Below are positions 1-7,413 of a stretch of DNA of 64,000 nt, piece after piece. Positions within the stretch are counted from its first letter, which is position 1. The number at the start of each line of letters is the position of its first letter. Under the pieces are notes generated by a model. The model made no database searches. It was not told where the DNA came from and worked only from the letters and a program-made list of their open reading frames with translations. The translations under genes and the position numbers were made by a program. Source of the DNA: Enterobacter sp. RHBSTW-00994 (GTDB taxonomy: Bacteria; Pseudomonadota; Gammaproteobacteria; Enterobacterales; Enterobacteriaceae); contig NZ_CP056199.1 of NCBI RefSeq assembly GCF_013782625.1, forward strand, positions 62,001 to 126,000, read 5' to 3'.

Positions 1-773
1 GCGCCGGACTGCAAATGGATCAATGCGTGATGAACGCCGACCTGAGCAACGCCCAGCCCCAGCAGCGCCGCCTGCGTTTGTGCTTCCGGCGCGGAGAGGG
101 TGACGGCGGCTGAGTCTGGCTCCAGCGTGGTCAGGCTGCCATCGCTGCCCCTGAATCCCCAGGGCGAGACGCGTCCTCCCAAAAAGCGCCGGGCAATCAG
201 GTGATGCTGCCGCAGGTCGTCAGGGGTGCGCGGTATTCCGAAACGGGCCAGATAATCCGGGGAGGCTACCAGCACAGTTTTCAGCTGGCAGACAGGACGT
301 GAAATTAACGATGAGTCGACAATGCGCCCACCGCGAATGGTCAGGTCATAGCCGTCGGCAATCAAATCCGTCACCCTGTCGTCAAAATCCACTTCCACCG
401 AGATCCCCGGATAACGCGCTCGTAAGCCAGGCAGTACCGGAAGAAGCTGCTCGCGGCCAAAGGCGGCGCTGGTGGAGATGCGAACGTGACCGCTGGTTTC
501 CATTTTCCGGGCCACGACGGCATCCATTGCGGTGTCCAGTGCGCTGATGGCAATGCGTGCCTGGTGTAAAAAGGCGATCCCCTCTTCGGTCAGGCTCAGT
601 GTGCGGGTGGTGCGATTCATCAGCCTGACGCCGAGCGCCTGCTCCAGCCCGGCAATATTTTTACTCACCGCCGCGGGGCTGATCCCCTGGCTGCGTGCGG
701 CGGCGGCAAAACTGCCTGCATCAGCGGCTTCAACAAACGAGACGATAGCCCGCACGCGTTGTGATAATTCCAT
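1..773 (-). CDS. LysR-family transcriptional regulator (3' end outside window)
   Basis: The frame opens at an ATG (771-773, minus strand) and runs off the left edge, so only about 257 N-terminal residues are visible of a usual ~300. Residues 1-60 form the LysR winged helix-turn-helix, with the typical run AAARSQGISPAAVSKNIAGL. The rest is the periplasmic-binding-protein-like effector domain, including a VDFDDRVTDLIADGYDLTIR stretch typical of the family. It is divergent from a DUF1330 gene and an NAD(P)H oxidoreductase gene, and the 117-bp gap between them carries overlapping inverted repeats. By analogy with other LysR pairs it probably regulates those two genes; the inducer is unknown. Confidence 0.93.
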   Translation of the reverse strand, partial: MELSQRVRAIVSFVEAADAGSFAAAARSQGISPAAVSKNIAGLEQALGVRLMNRTTRTLSLTEEGIAFLHQARIAISALDTAMDAVVARKMETSGHVRISTSAAFGREQLLPVLPGLRARYPGISVEVDFDDRVTDLIADGYDLTIRGGRIVDSSLISRPVCQLKTVLVASPDYLARFGIPRTPDDLRQHHLIARRFLGGRVSPWGFRGSDGSLTTLEPDSAAVTLSAPEAQTQAALLGLGVAQVGVHHALIHLQSG

Positions 774-791
774 GTTCCCCTCCCACATTCA

Positions 792-830
792 CAACCTGAG
801 GTTGATTATCTATCAACCATAACCTCAATT
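792..830. promoter_or_regulatory. Inverted-repeat cluster, probable LysR operator
   Basis: Two overlapping perfect palindromes are visible: CAACCT-G-AGGTTG at 792-804 and GGTTGAT-TATCT-ATCAACC at 800-818. A further AACCTCA at 821-827 repeats the half-site in the opposite direction. The site lies between the start of the LysR gene (773) and the divergent gene at 891, where LysR regulators usually bind. Its use as an operator is inferred. Confidence 0.6.
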
Positions 831-890
831 CTCGTTACGAGTAAACGGGCACATAATCGCCACATCAACCCCATTCAGTGAGGAATCTGT

Positions 891-1205
891 ATGAAACCGT
901 CCGAGCCTGCTTATTTCATTTTTGATGTTGTTATCCACGATCCGGCGGCGATGCAGCCGTATCGGGAAAAAGTGGAGGCCAGCTATCAAGCATTTGGCGG
1001 AAAGCGTCTGGTGATGGGGGGGCAGTGCGACACCGTTGAGGGTAGCGGCCCGCAGGGGATGCTGGTGATGCTGCAATTTGACAGTGTTGAGCAGGCCCAC
1101 GCGTGGCACGACTCTCCGTCGTATCAAGAGATTATTCACTACCGCCACGCTGCCGCCCGCACTAACGCCTGGCTGGTGAAAGGCGTTGCGCCAGAACAAC
1201 ACTAA
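891..1205 (+). CDS. DUF1330 family protein
   Basis: A 104-residue protein of the small dimeric alpha/beta-barrel (ferredoxin-like) DUF1330 type. Visible signature parts are YFIFDVVIHDPAAMQPYREK near the N-terminus, a GG motif followed by the strand end, and the tail SPSYQEIIHYRHAAARTNAW, in which R/H residues follow the usual W-x-S-xEY-x2 pattern. The family has no settled reaction. The ATG is preceded by a GAGGAATCTGT ribosome binding site. It is the first gene of a likely two-gene operon with the oxidoreductase at 1221 (15-nt gap) and is divergent from the LysR gene. Confidence 0.85.
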   Translation: MKPSEPAYFIFDVVIHDPAAMQPYREKVEASYQAFGGKRLVMGGQCDTVEGSGPQGMLVMLQFDSVEQAHAWHDSPSYQEIIHYRHAAARTNAWLVKGVAPEQH

Positions 1206-1220
1206 CAACAGGAGAAGATC

Positions 1221-1745
1221 ATGAGAACATTAGCGATTGTTTCCCACCCGTATGCCGCGCAGTCTCGCATTATCAATGCACTGCAGCAGACCGCCGAAAG
1301 TACGGATAACGTCATCGTCAGAAATCTGGAGTCGCTGTATGGCAACGCGGTGAGTGCCATTGATGTGGCGGAAGAACAAGCAGCTTATGAAGGGGTAGAC
1401 CGCGTGGTGTTTATCTATCCTACCCACTGGTTCAACCTGACGCCGATGCTAAAAGGTTATCTCAATGAAGTGTGGCAGTACGGCTGGGCGTTTGGTGCAG
1501 GCGGCGATGCGCTGAAGGGGAAGGCGTTAAGGGTGGTGACGTCAGCCGGGGCGAGTGAGCACACCTATTCCCATGCCGGGCTGATCCAAAGCTCTATGGA
1601 TGAAGTATTAAGCCCAATGAAAGCCAGCGCGCTGTATGTGGGAATGGCCTGGCTGCCACCGCTGGCATTTTATGAAGTGGCGGCGGCGAATCGTGACCAT
1701 GTACCGCAGTTCCAGCAGGCGCTGGCTGCGGCACTTGCACAGTGA
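1221..1745 (+). CDS. NAD(P)H-dependent oxidoreductase, flavodoxin-like fold
   Basis: A 174-residue member of the MdaB/KefF/NQO1-like flavodoxin-fold family, which use FMN or FAD to reduce quinones and related electrophiles with NAD(P)H. The N-terminus LAIVSHPYAAQSRIINAL is the phosphate-binding strand-loop-helix for the flavin. The segment DRVVFIYPTHWFNLTPMLKGYL is the family hallmark (the Y-P-x-x-W-F-x-x-P loop over the isoalloxazine ring), followed by W-AFG at the active site. A GGAGAAG Shine-Dalgarno sits 5-6 nt before the ATG. It probably detoxifies a quinone or electrophile sensed by the divergent LysR regulator; the substrate is not readable. Confidence 0.9.
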   Translation: MRTLAIVSHPYAAQSRIINALQQTAESTDNVIVRNLESLYGNAVSAIDVAEEQAAYEGVDRVVFIYPTHWFNLTPMLKGYLNEVWQYGWAFGAGGDALKGKALRVVTSAGASEHTYSHAGLIQSSMDEVLSPMKASALYVGMAWLPPLAFYEVAAANRDHVPQFQQALAAALAQ

Positions 1746-1751
1746 CGGAGG

Positions 1752-2714
1752 TTAGCTGATGTCGGCAACCGATGCGCGGGCAACCAGTCGGCCGGTAAAT
1801 GTGCGGCCCTCGGGGACAAAAACGGAGTGGCCGTCGATAAGCGCCTTGATCCGTTGAACGCAGTGATCCAGGAGCTGATCCACCGGATAGGCAATGCAGG
1901 TTAGCGGCGGATAGAGCAGGGAGGCCATTGGTGAATCTTCCAGGCTCATCAGCGATACTTCCTGCGGGATCGCGACGTTAAACTCACGCAGTAACCGCAT
2001 GGCTTCGGCGGCATAGCTATCACGTTTGGCGATGATCGCCGTATATTTCGTAAAGCTATTAATCAACGTCAGCAGCGCCTGCTCGATATTGTTGTTTGCC
2101 ATCACCAGTAACTGGCGGTTGAAGGGCAGAGAGTAGTTCTGTAGCACGCTGCGATACCCTTCCAGCATCTGCTTACTGGCTACGTCATTTTCCGTTTCCA
2201 TCAGCAGGGCAATGTTGCGATGACCTTTTCCCAGCACGTATCGACAGGCACTTTCGGTGGCAAAAGCGTAGTTATAGCCCTGGTTAGCGCTGCCCGCTGT
2301 TGAAAAATCATCAAAGGCGATCACGTTGCTGGCAACGTCGCTGCCGGGTTTGCCCAGCGTGACGACAGCAACACACTGATGCTGAAGGCTTTCGATAGCG
2401 GCCTTTTGTTCGGTGGCATCGTTAACGTATTGAATAAGAAGTGATTTATTCAGTGATTTGACCGCGAGGGACAGTTGCGGCAACAGTGCTGCGCTGAAGT
2501 CCGCCTCTTGAGCAGGGAGAACCATGCCGACCTGGTTTGACGTATTGCTCGCCAGATTTTGCGCAGCAAAGCTGGGACGGTAGTTTAGCTCTTCTACCGC
2601 CCGTAATACGGCCTCACGGCTCTCTTCGCGAACGCCACGCGTCCCGGTCAGTACACGCGAAACGGTGGCCCGGGAAACATTGGCTAACTTTGAAACATCA
2701 TCAATGGTTGGCAT
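1752..2714 (-). CDS. LacI-family repressor of the mannan/PTS locus
   Basis: 320 residues. Residues 1-50 are a textbook LacI/GalR DNA-binding domain: IDDVSKLANVSRATVSRVLT followed by a hinge with RPSFAAQNLA. The remainder is the periplasmic-binding-like sugar domain. It is the last gene of the minus-strand cluster (PTS IIB, IIC, IIA, ROK kinase, then this gene, 54 nt apart). A 14-bp palindrome with the central CG typical of LacI/GalR operators occurs at 5778 and again at 7310, so I infer that this protein binds both. No such site lies directly upstream of this gene, so it would be autoregulated through the operon promoter. The effector is unknown, plausibly a mannobiose-like or phospho-sugar inducer. 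Confidence 0.92.
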   Translation of the reverse strand: MPTIDDVSKLANVSRATVSRVLTGTRGVREESREAVLRAVEELNYRPSFAAQNLASNTSNQVGMVLPAQEADFSAALLPQLSLAVKSLNKSLLIQYVNDATEQKAAIESLQHQCVAVVTLGKPGSDVASNVIAFDDFSTAGSANQGYNYAFATESACRYVLGKGHRNIALLMETENDVASKQMLEGYRSVLQNYSLPFNRQLLVMANNNIEQALLTLINSFTKYTAIIAKRDSYAAEAMRLLREFNVAIPQEVSLMSLEDSPMASLLYPPLTCIAYPVDQLLDHCVQRIKALIDGHSVFVPEGRTFTGRLVARASVADIS

Positions 2715-2768
2715 GGTGTCGTCTGTATTACGGTTTTCCCCCTATAGTAACATAAATGCGGGCAGGAT

Positions 2769-3683
2769 TTAGTCACCAGTGACCCGCACGGGCAACCAGG
2801 CTGCACCGCGAACGCCACTGGCATCGCCGAATTGCGCTTTTGCAATTTGGGTCCGACAGGTGGGCGAAAAAATGTACTTTTCAACTACTGGCGGGAGATC
2901 CCGGTACAGGCTTTCCACGTTCGATAACCCTCCGCCCAGCACGATGACGTGAGGATCGATCGTATTGATAACACCCGCCAGACTGCGGGCAAAAGCGTCG
3001 ATAAAGTGGTGATAATGCGTCACTGCGCGGGGATCGCCTTCGTTGGCGGCAGCGATTATCATCTCCGGCGTGTATTGCGTGCCATGCCGCGCATTGAAAC
3101 GACGGCTGAAACCCGTGCCAGAGATGAAGCTTTCAATGCAGTTTTCATGCTGGCAATAACACCTTTCCACGGAACCATCCTGCTCCGTGTGCCAGCCGGG
3201 AAGCGGGTTATGTCCCCATTCACCGGCAATGGCATTGGGCCCACTGAGTAACTGCCCCTTTACCACAACGCCGCCGCCACAGCCTGTGCCGACAATGACG
3301 CCAAATACCGTTCCGTAACCCTTACCAGCGCCATCAACGGCTTCGGATAAGGTAAAACAGTCAGCATCATTGGCCAGAAATACGGGCTGATTGAGCAATA
3401 CTGTCAGGTCGCGTTTTAAATTCTCGCCGTTGAGCACCAGGCAATTGCAGTTTTTGATTAGTCCACTTTGTGGATCGATCGCCCCCGGCAGGCCGATACC
3501 GACGGTGAAATCATACTGCGTTGCCGTGCGGATGCCGGTGATCATCTCCATCAGGTTATCCAGAAACCCCTGATAGTGAGCTTTACAGGTCGGACGGCGT
3601 TCACGCAGTACAACAGTTCCGGCATCGTCCAGCAGGACGGCCTCCATTTTTGTGCCGCCAATGTCCAGGCCAAGATGAAACAT
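2769..3683 (-). CDS. ROK-family sugar kinase (fructokinase/mannokinase type)
   Basis: 304 residues starting at the ATG at 3683, chosen because GGGAG lies just upstream and the protein then begins FHLGLDIGGTKMEAVLLDD, the ROK phosphate loop. Other landmarks are LANDADCFTLSEAVDGAG, VGTGCGGGVV, GEWGHNPLPG, the zinc/ROK signature C-Y-C-x4-C-I-E-S-F-I-S-G-T-G, and DPHVIVLGGGLSN. It resembles E. coli Mak (fructokinase) more than NagK. Such enzymes phosphorylate free fructose, mannose or glucose with ATP in the cytoplasm. Its position matches gmuE in the B. subtilis glucomannan operon, so I infer that it phosphorylates the hexose released by the GH1 enzyme. The exact sugar is uncertain. Confidence 0.9.
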   Translation of the reverse strand: MFHLGLDIGGTKMEAVLLDDAGTVVLRERRPTCKAHYQGFLDNLMEMITGIRTATQYDFTVGIGLPGAIDPQSGLIKNCNCLVLNGENLKRDLTVLLNQPVFLANDADCFTLSEAVDGAGKGYGTVFGVIVGTGCGGGVVVKGQLLSGPNAIAGEWGHNPLPGWHTEQDGSVERCYCQHENCIESFISGTGFSRRFNARHGTQYTPEMIIAAANEGDPRAVTHYHHFIDAFARSLAGVINTIDPHVIVLGGGLSNVESLYRDLPPVVEKYIFSPTCRTQIAKAQFGDASGVRGAAWLPVRVTGD

Positions 3684-3737
3684 AGTGCTTCTCCCGAAAA
3701 AGAAGAGAGGCAATGCCTCTCTTAAGTCACACAATAC

Positions 3738-4043
3738 TCAATGACGGGTTCTGTAAATATCGAGAAGCTCAGTCACCAGCTCTTTGGCGAGGATGGAGGT
3801 CATCAGGTGATCCTGGGCGTGCACCATCACCAGCGTCATTTTGGTTTTTCCTTCGCCCTCATCGGCCTCAATAAGCTGAGTTTGCACCAGATGCGCTTCC
3901 CGCGCGAAGTGCTGCGCCTGCTTCATTTTTTCATCGGCATCGGCAAAATCCCCGGCTTTGGCGCTGTGCAACGCTTCGAAACACAGGCTACGGGACTGCC
4001 CGGCATTGATGATGATGCCCATGATTTGCTCTTCTAATTCCAT
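3738..4043 (-). CDS. PTS lactose/cellobiose-type IIA component
   Basis: A 101-residue all-helical IIA protein of the Lac family (LacF/ChbA/GmuA type). The phosphorylated histidine lies in MVHAQDHLMTSI near residue 75, and the first helix carries IIINAGQSRSLCFEAL with the usual AGxARS-like pattern. It receives phosphate from HPr and passes it to IIB. The ATG is preceded by AGAGGA. It lies between the IIC and ROK kinase genes in the minus-strand operon. This is the only IIA gene in the cluster, so it would have to serve both IIC proteins. Confidence 0.94.
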   Translation of the reverse strand: MELEEQIMGIIINAGQSRSLCFEALHSAKAGDFADADEKMKQAQHFAREAHLVQTQLIEADEGEGKTKMTLVMVHAQDHLMTSILAKELVTELLDIYRTRH

Positions 4044-4066
4044 AACATCCTCTGACTCTTAACGAT

Positions 4067-5392
4067 TTATGCGGTTTCAGATTGACCAACGCGCGCGGTT
4101 GGCTTTTTCTCGACAGTTTCCTGATCAAGTAGCTGTTTCTCATACGCTTTAAGGAATGGGTAATACATGATAATGGCCGTTACCATGCAGATAAGGCACA
4201 TAATGACCGGGCTAAAGGCCCAGTTCGCAGCCCACGATGCACCAATAGGAGCTGGGGTAGTCCACGGCGTCATGGAGACCACGCGCGCCACCAGACCAAA
4301 ATCCAGTGCGAACCAGGCCAGCGCGGCGTTAACCATTGGAACCAATACAAAGGGGAGGAAAAACAGCGGGTTCATAATCACTGGCGCACCGAACAAAATC
4401 GGTTCGTTGATGTTAAACAGGCCCGGCACGACCCCCATGCGGCCAATAGTGCGCAGATGAACGGCTTTGCTGCGCATCAGCAACAGGGCTAGCGGTAAGG
4501 TCGACCCCACGCCGCCAATCAGCAGGTAGTGATCCCAGAAACCCTGTACATAAATGTGCGGGATTGCGGTTCCTGCCGCCATTGCGGCCTGGTTCACGGA
4601 CAGGTTTGCCATCCAGAATGGGTTCATGATGCCGGTGACAATCAGCGCCCCGTGGATACCCGCAAACCACAGGATCTGGCAAACCAGCACCGAAAGCAGA
4701 ACGGCGGGTAAGGTATCGGACGCGGCAACCAGCGGCTTCACCAGCGACATAATGGCTTCCGGGATGATCATCCCAAGCTGTGCTTCAATAAACAGGTTGA
4801 GTGGATGGAGGGTCAGAACCACTGCCAGCACCGGAATTAAAATTTCGAATGAGCGGGCTACACCGGTCGGCACTTCAGGCGGCAGGCGGATGGTAATGTT
4901 ATTGCGCCGCAGGAAGGCATACAGTTCGGTGGTGTAAATCGACACCAGCAGTGCGGTGAAAATCCCTTGTCCTGAGAAATAGGCGGTCGACACCATGCCG
5001 TCTTTGAGAGGGGCGGCAACCAGCAAAAAGCCCATCAATGAAAGCATGCCCGACGTCAGCGGATCTAGGCCATGATGACGCGCCAGGCTGGCGGCTACGC
5101 CGACGGAGATGAAAAGAGTCATGACTCCCATGCTGAAGTTAAACGGCAGCATCAGGTTTTCACGATGGTCTAACGAAAACTGCAGCCAGGCACGGGCGAA
5201 GCCCCACCGGGTATCCGGTGCGAAGGGGGGGAAAATAAACACCAGCATAAACGAGCCGACAATCATAAACGGCAGGGCAAGAATAAAGCCGTCACGGATC
5301 GACGTGACATATTTTTGCTGGCCGACAGCGCCAGCCATAGGCGTGATTTTGCTCTCTATCACGCTGATTAATTTAGAGTACAGAGCGCTCAT
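4067..5392 (-). CDS. PTS cellobiose/oligo-beta-mannoside-type IIC permease
   Basis: A 441-residue membrane permease of the Lac (CelB/ChbC/GmuC) PTS family with about ten hydrophobic segments. Recognisable landmarks are RDGFILALPFMIVGSFMLVF near the N-terminus, RLPPEVPTGVARSFEILIPV, WFAGIHGALIVTGIMNPFW in the substrate-binding half, and FNINEPILFGAPVIMNPL, which contains the conserved NEP-G motif. It imports a beta-linked disaccharide while the partner IIB phosphorylates it. It is co-transcribed with IIB (11-nt gap) and IIA. The 424-aa paralogue at 5898 shares the same motifs. Substrate specificity cannot be read from sequence alone; mannobiose or cellobiose-like sugars are inferred from context. 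Confidence 0.93.
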   Translation of the reverse strand: MSALYSKLISVIESKITPMAGAVGQQKYVTSIRDGFILALPFMIVGSFMLVFIFPPFAPDTRWGFARAWLQFSLDHRENLMLPFNFSMGVMTLFISVGVAASLARHHGLDPLTSGMLSLMGFLLVAAPLKDGMVSTAYFSGQGIFTALLVSIYTTELYAFLRRNNITIRLPPEVPTGVARSFEILIPVLAVVLTLHPLNLFIEAQLGMIIPEAIMSLVKPLVAASDTLPAVLLSVLVCQILWFAGIHGALIVTGIMNPFWMANLSVNQAAMAAGTAIPHIYVQGFWDHYLLIGGVGSTLPLALLLMRSKAVHLRTIGRMGVVPGLFNINEPILFGAPVIMNPLFFLPFVLVPMVNAALAWFALDFGLVARVVSMTPWTTPAPIGASWAANWAFSPVIMCLICMVTAIIMYYPFLKAYEKQLLDQETVEKKPTARVGQSETA

Positions 5393-5403
5393 GTTGATGT
5401 CCT

Positions 5404-5718
5404 TTAGTTATTATTTTCAATAAGAGACAGGGCATAATCCAGGACGGCCCCACCCTTTTGCATGCCGTAATCCATCATGTTGATGGGCTCGACCTTGATC
5501 CCGTAAGGGGCGGCTTTTTGCTGCAAATCTTTTTGCATGTACTTCACCTGGGGGCCCAGCAGCACCACCTGATAATTCCCTACCTGTTGTTCAAATTCCG
5601 CGACGCCAAAGGCTTTGATATCAACGGCCAGACCGCGCTTATCCGCCTCTTCCACCATCTTTTTCACCAGAAGGCTGGTGGACATGCCAGCGGAACAACA
5701 AAGCATGATTTTTTTCAT
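5404..5718 (-). CDS. PTS lactose/cellobiose-type IIB component
   Basis: 104 residues from the ATG at 5718, which follows GGGAG; an upstream in-frame start at 5742 lacks such a site. The N-terminus KKIMLCCSAGMSTSLLVKKM is the Lac-family IIB phosphate loop, with the phospho-cysteine at residue 8. The rest is the typical small alpha/beta fold, with VVLLGPQVKYM and a C-terminal MDYGMQKG. It takes phosphate from IIA and passes it to the incoming sugar bound by IIC. It is the first gene of the minus-strand operon, so its promoter must lie in the divergent control region 5719-5897. Confidence 0.95.
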   Translation of the reverse strand: MKKIMLCCSAGMSTSLLVKKMVEEADKRGLAVDIKAFGVAEFEQQVGNYQVVLLGPQVKYMQKDLQQKAAPYGIKVEPINMMDYGMQKGGAVLDYALSLIENNN

Positions 5719-5777
5719 GAAAAACTCCCGACTGAGTAACAACGATGAGCGGAATATAGTCTTTACGGATTAATTAT

Positions 5778-5791
5778 GGAAAGCGCTTTCC
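5778..5791. promoter_or_regulatory. LacI-type operator, copy 1
   Basis: The perfect 14-bp palindrome GGAAAGCGCTTTCC with a central CG, the form usual for LacI/GalR repressors. It sits in the gap between the divergent IIB and second IIC genes. The same palindrome, with the same 5' ATTAT and 3' GTA-ATGGA flanks, recurs at 7310. The shared flanks suggest a single regulator, most likely the LacI protein encoded at 1752-2714 (inference). Confidence 0.8.
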
Positions 5792-5809
5792 GTATATGGA
5801 TACGTTAAA

Positions 5810-5825
5810 TGTGAGCATGATCACC
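5810..5825. promoter_or_regulatory. CRP-like site between the divergent PTS genes
   Basis: TGTGA-GCATGA-TCACC matches the CRP consensus TGTGA-N6-TCACA at nine of ten core positions. It lies 18 bp from the LacI-type palindrome. Together they suggest cAMP-CRP activation combined with specific repression, as expected for a sugar-use locus. Confidence 0.6.
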
Positions 5826-5897
5826 ACCTGAAGGCTTTTACTTTATCGGGATGTAGGCGATGATCCCCAAACTTCCCTGTCCTCTATAGGTCCCGCC

Positions 5898-7172
5898 ATG
5901 AGCATTCAGTTTATGAATGTTGCTGTGACACTGATTGAGCAGCGTGTTACCCCTTTTGCCAACCTGCTCACCCGCAGCCAGCACATCACGGCGATGCGGG
6001 ATAGCTTTGCGCTGGCGATGCCGTTCGTTATCGTCGGTAGCCTGATGGTTCCCCTTATTTTTCCGCCGTTTACCGTGGATACCTATGCGTGGTATGGCGC
6101 GGCATATCAGGCTATTCGGCCCATGCTTCTGCCGACGTTTGAGCTGACGATTGGGCTGGTGGCACTGATCATCGCGTTTGGTGCGAGCGCCAGTCTGGGT
6201 AAGCAGTATCAACTCCCTGAGCGCCTCTCTGGCCTGACGGGATGCCTGTCTTTTCTGGTCTTTATTGGTTTTAAAGAGACGGATACCAGTAATATTTTTC
6301 TGGGGGGGATTGGGATATTTAGCGCTTTAATATCAAGCTTCTACAGTATTGAGGTGATGCGGTTCTTTTACCGGCGTGGATGGTGTATTCGCCTGCCGGA
6401 AGAGGTTCCGGTGATGACGCGCAACGGTTTTCAGCTTCTGATGCCCCTGCTCGCCATCATGCTCTCCATTACTCTGGTCAACGCGCTGCTGAAGCAGAAC
6501 ACCGGCATGATTTTACCGGACATGATCAGCGAAGCTTTTCGTCCACTGATCATCGCCTCTGATACGCTTACCGCACTGATTATTACCATTGTTATCTGTA
6601 ACTTACTGTGGTTTGTCGGCATTCATGGCGCATTGATTGTCACCGGCATTATGAACCCGTTCTGGATGACCTATCTGTTTGAAAACCAGCAGGCGCTGGC
6701 GAATAACATCACGCCGCTACCACATATCTATCTGCAAGGATTCTGGGATTTTTACCTGCTCATTGGCGGGATTGGTTCAACGCTGCCGCTGATCTTTATG
6801 GCCCTGCGCAGCCGTTCCCGGCAACTGAAAAGTGTCAGTAAAATTGGCTTAATACCGTCGCTGTTTAACATTAATGAACCGGTACTTTTTGGTTTTCCGA
6901 TCATACTTAACCCGCTGTTTTTAATTCCGTTTATCTGTGTTCCGGTGATTAATGCCTGCCTTGCCTGGTACTTGACTCACCTCGGTGTGCTGGACCGCGC
7001 AGTGGCGATGTTGCCATGGTCGATGCCCGCGCCGCTGGGGGCCGCCTGGTCCGCAAACGGGAGCTGGAAAAACATGTTTATGTGCCTGTTTGCCTTCTTC
7101 AATGCCTGGATGATCTACCGTCCGTTCTTCAGGGTGTATGAACGGCAACTGGTGGAGGCAGAAAGCAAATAA
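5898..7172 (+). CDS. Second PTS cellobiose-type IIC permease
   Basis: A 424-residue paralogue of the IIC at 4067-5392, transcribed in the opposite direction. It keeps the same landmarks: MRDSFALAMPFVIVGSLMVP, RLPEEVPVMTRNGFQLLMPL, WFVGIHGALIVTGIMNPFWM and FNINEPVLFGFPIILNPL. No IIA or IIB gene accompanies it, so it presumably uses the IIA and IIB encoded on the other strand. The ribosome binding site (AGG eight bases before the ATG) is weak. A terminator follows at 7201. It may import a second disaccharide or linkage type released from the same polymer, for example a mixed glucosyl-mannose; this is inference. Confidence 0.92.
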   Translation: MSIQFMNVAVTLIEQRVTPFANLLTRSQHITAMRDSFALAMPFVIVGSLMVPLIFPPFTVDTYAWYGAAYQAIRPMLLPTFELTIGLVALIIAFGASASLGKQYQLPERLSGLTGCLSFLVFIGFKETDTSNIFLGGIGIFSALISSFYSIEVMRFFYRRGWCIRLPEEVPVMTRNGFQLLMPLLAIMLSITLVNALLKQNTGMILPDMISEAFRPLIIASDTLTALIITIVICNLLWFVGIHGALIVTGIMNPFWMTYLFENQQALANNITPLPHIYLQGFWDFYLLIGGIGSTLPLIFMALRSRSRQLKSVSKIGLIPSLFNINEPVLFGFPIILNPLFLIPFICVPVINACLAWYLTHLGVLDRAVAMLPWSMPAPLGAAWSANGSWKNMFMCLFAFFNAWMIYRPFFRVYERQLVEAESK

Positions 7173-7200
7173 TTCTCCGTTTTCCTCATTTATTTTCCCG

Positions 7201-7227
7201 CCAGCGTGCGTAAGCCGCTGGTTTTTT
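7201..7227 (+). terminator. Rho-independent terminator after second IIC
   Basis: The stem CCAGCG/CGCTGG with a nine-base loop is followed by six T. It separates the second IIC gene from the porin transcription unit, which therefore needs its own promoter. Confidence 0.75.
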
Positions 7228-7246
7228 ACTCTCCCGCCAATTTAAG

Positions 7247-7262
7247 TGTGATTTTCGTCACG
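7247..7262. promoter_or_regulatory. CRP-like site upstream of the porin gene
   Basis: TGTGA-TTTTCG-TCACG matches the CRP consensus at nine of ten core positions. It lies 48 bp before the second LacI-type palindrome and 151 bp before the porin start, a fair position for an activator site. Confidence 0.6.
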
Positions 7263-7309
7263 TTTTGTTTTTCCTTATTTTTGATTATGTGATTTAAACC
7301 GGCAATTAT

Positions 7310-7323
7310 GGAAAGCGCTTTCC
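7310..7323. promoter_or_regulatory. LacI-type operator, copy 2
   Basis: The palindrome GGAAAGCGCTTTCC is identical to that at 5778 and has near-identical flanks. It lies 90 bp before the porin ATG and downstream of a CRP-like site, so it would put the porin-GH5-GH1-isomerase unit under the same repressor as the PTS genes. Confidence 0.8.
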
Positions 7324-7413
7324 GTAAATGGATGTACATTTCCGATTTTGATCCGTAGATTCCCGATTGCGCCATAAGACGCTCTTTCACTCAGAAAAAG
7401 AAAAAGGAAATCT

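Noticed and set aside
825-1208. Minus-strand frame opposite the DUF1330 gene
   Set aside because: The plus-strand protein has a clear family match, an RBS and an operon partner; the opposite frame has none of these.
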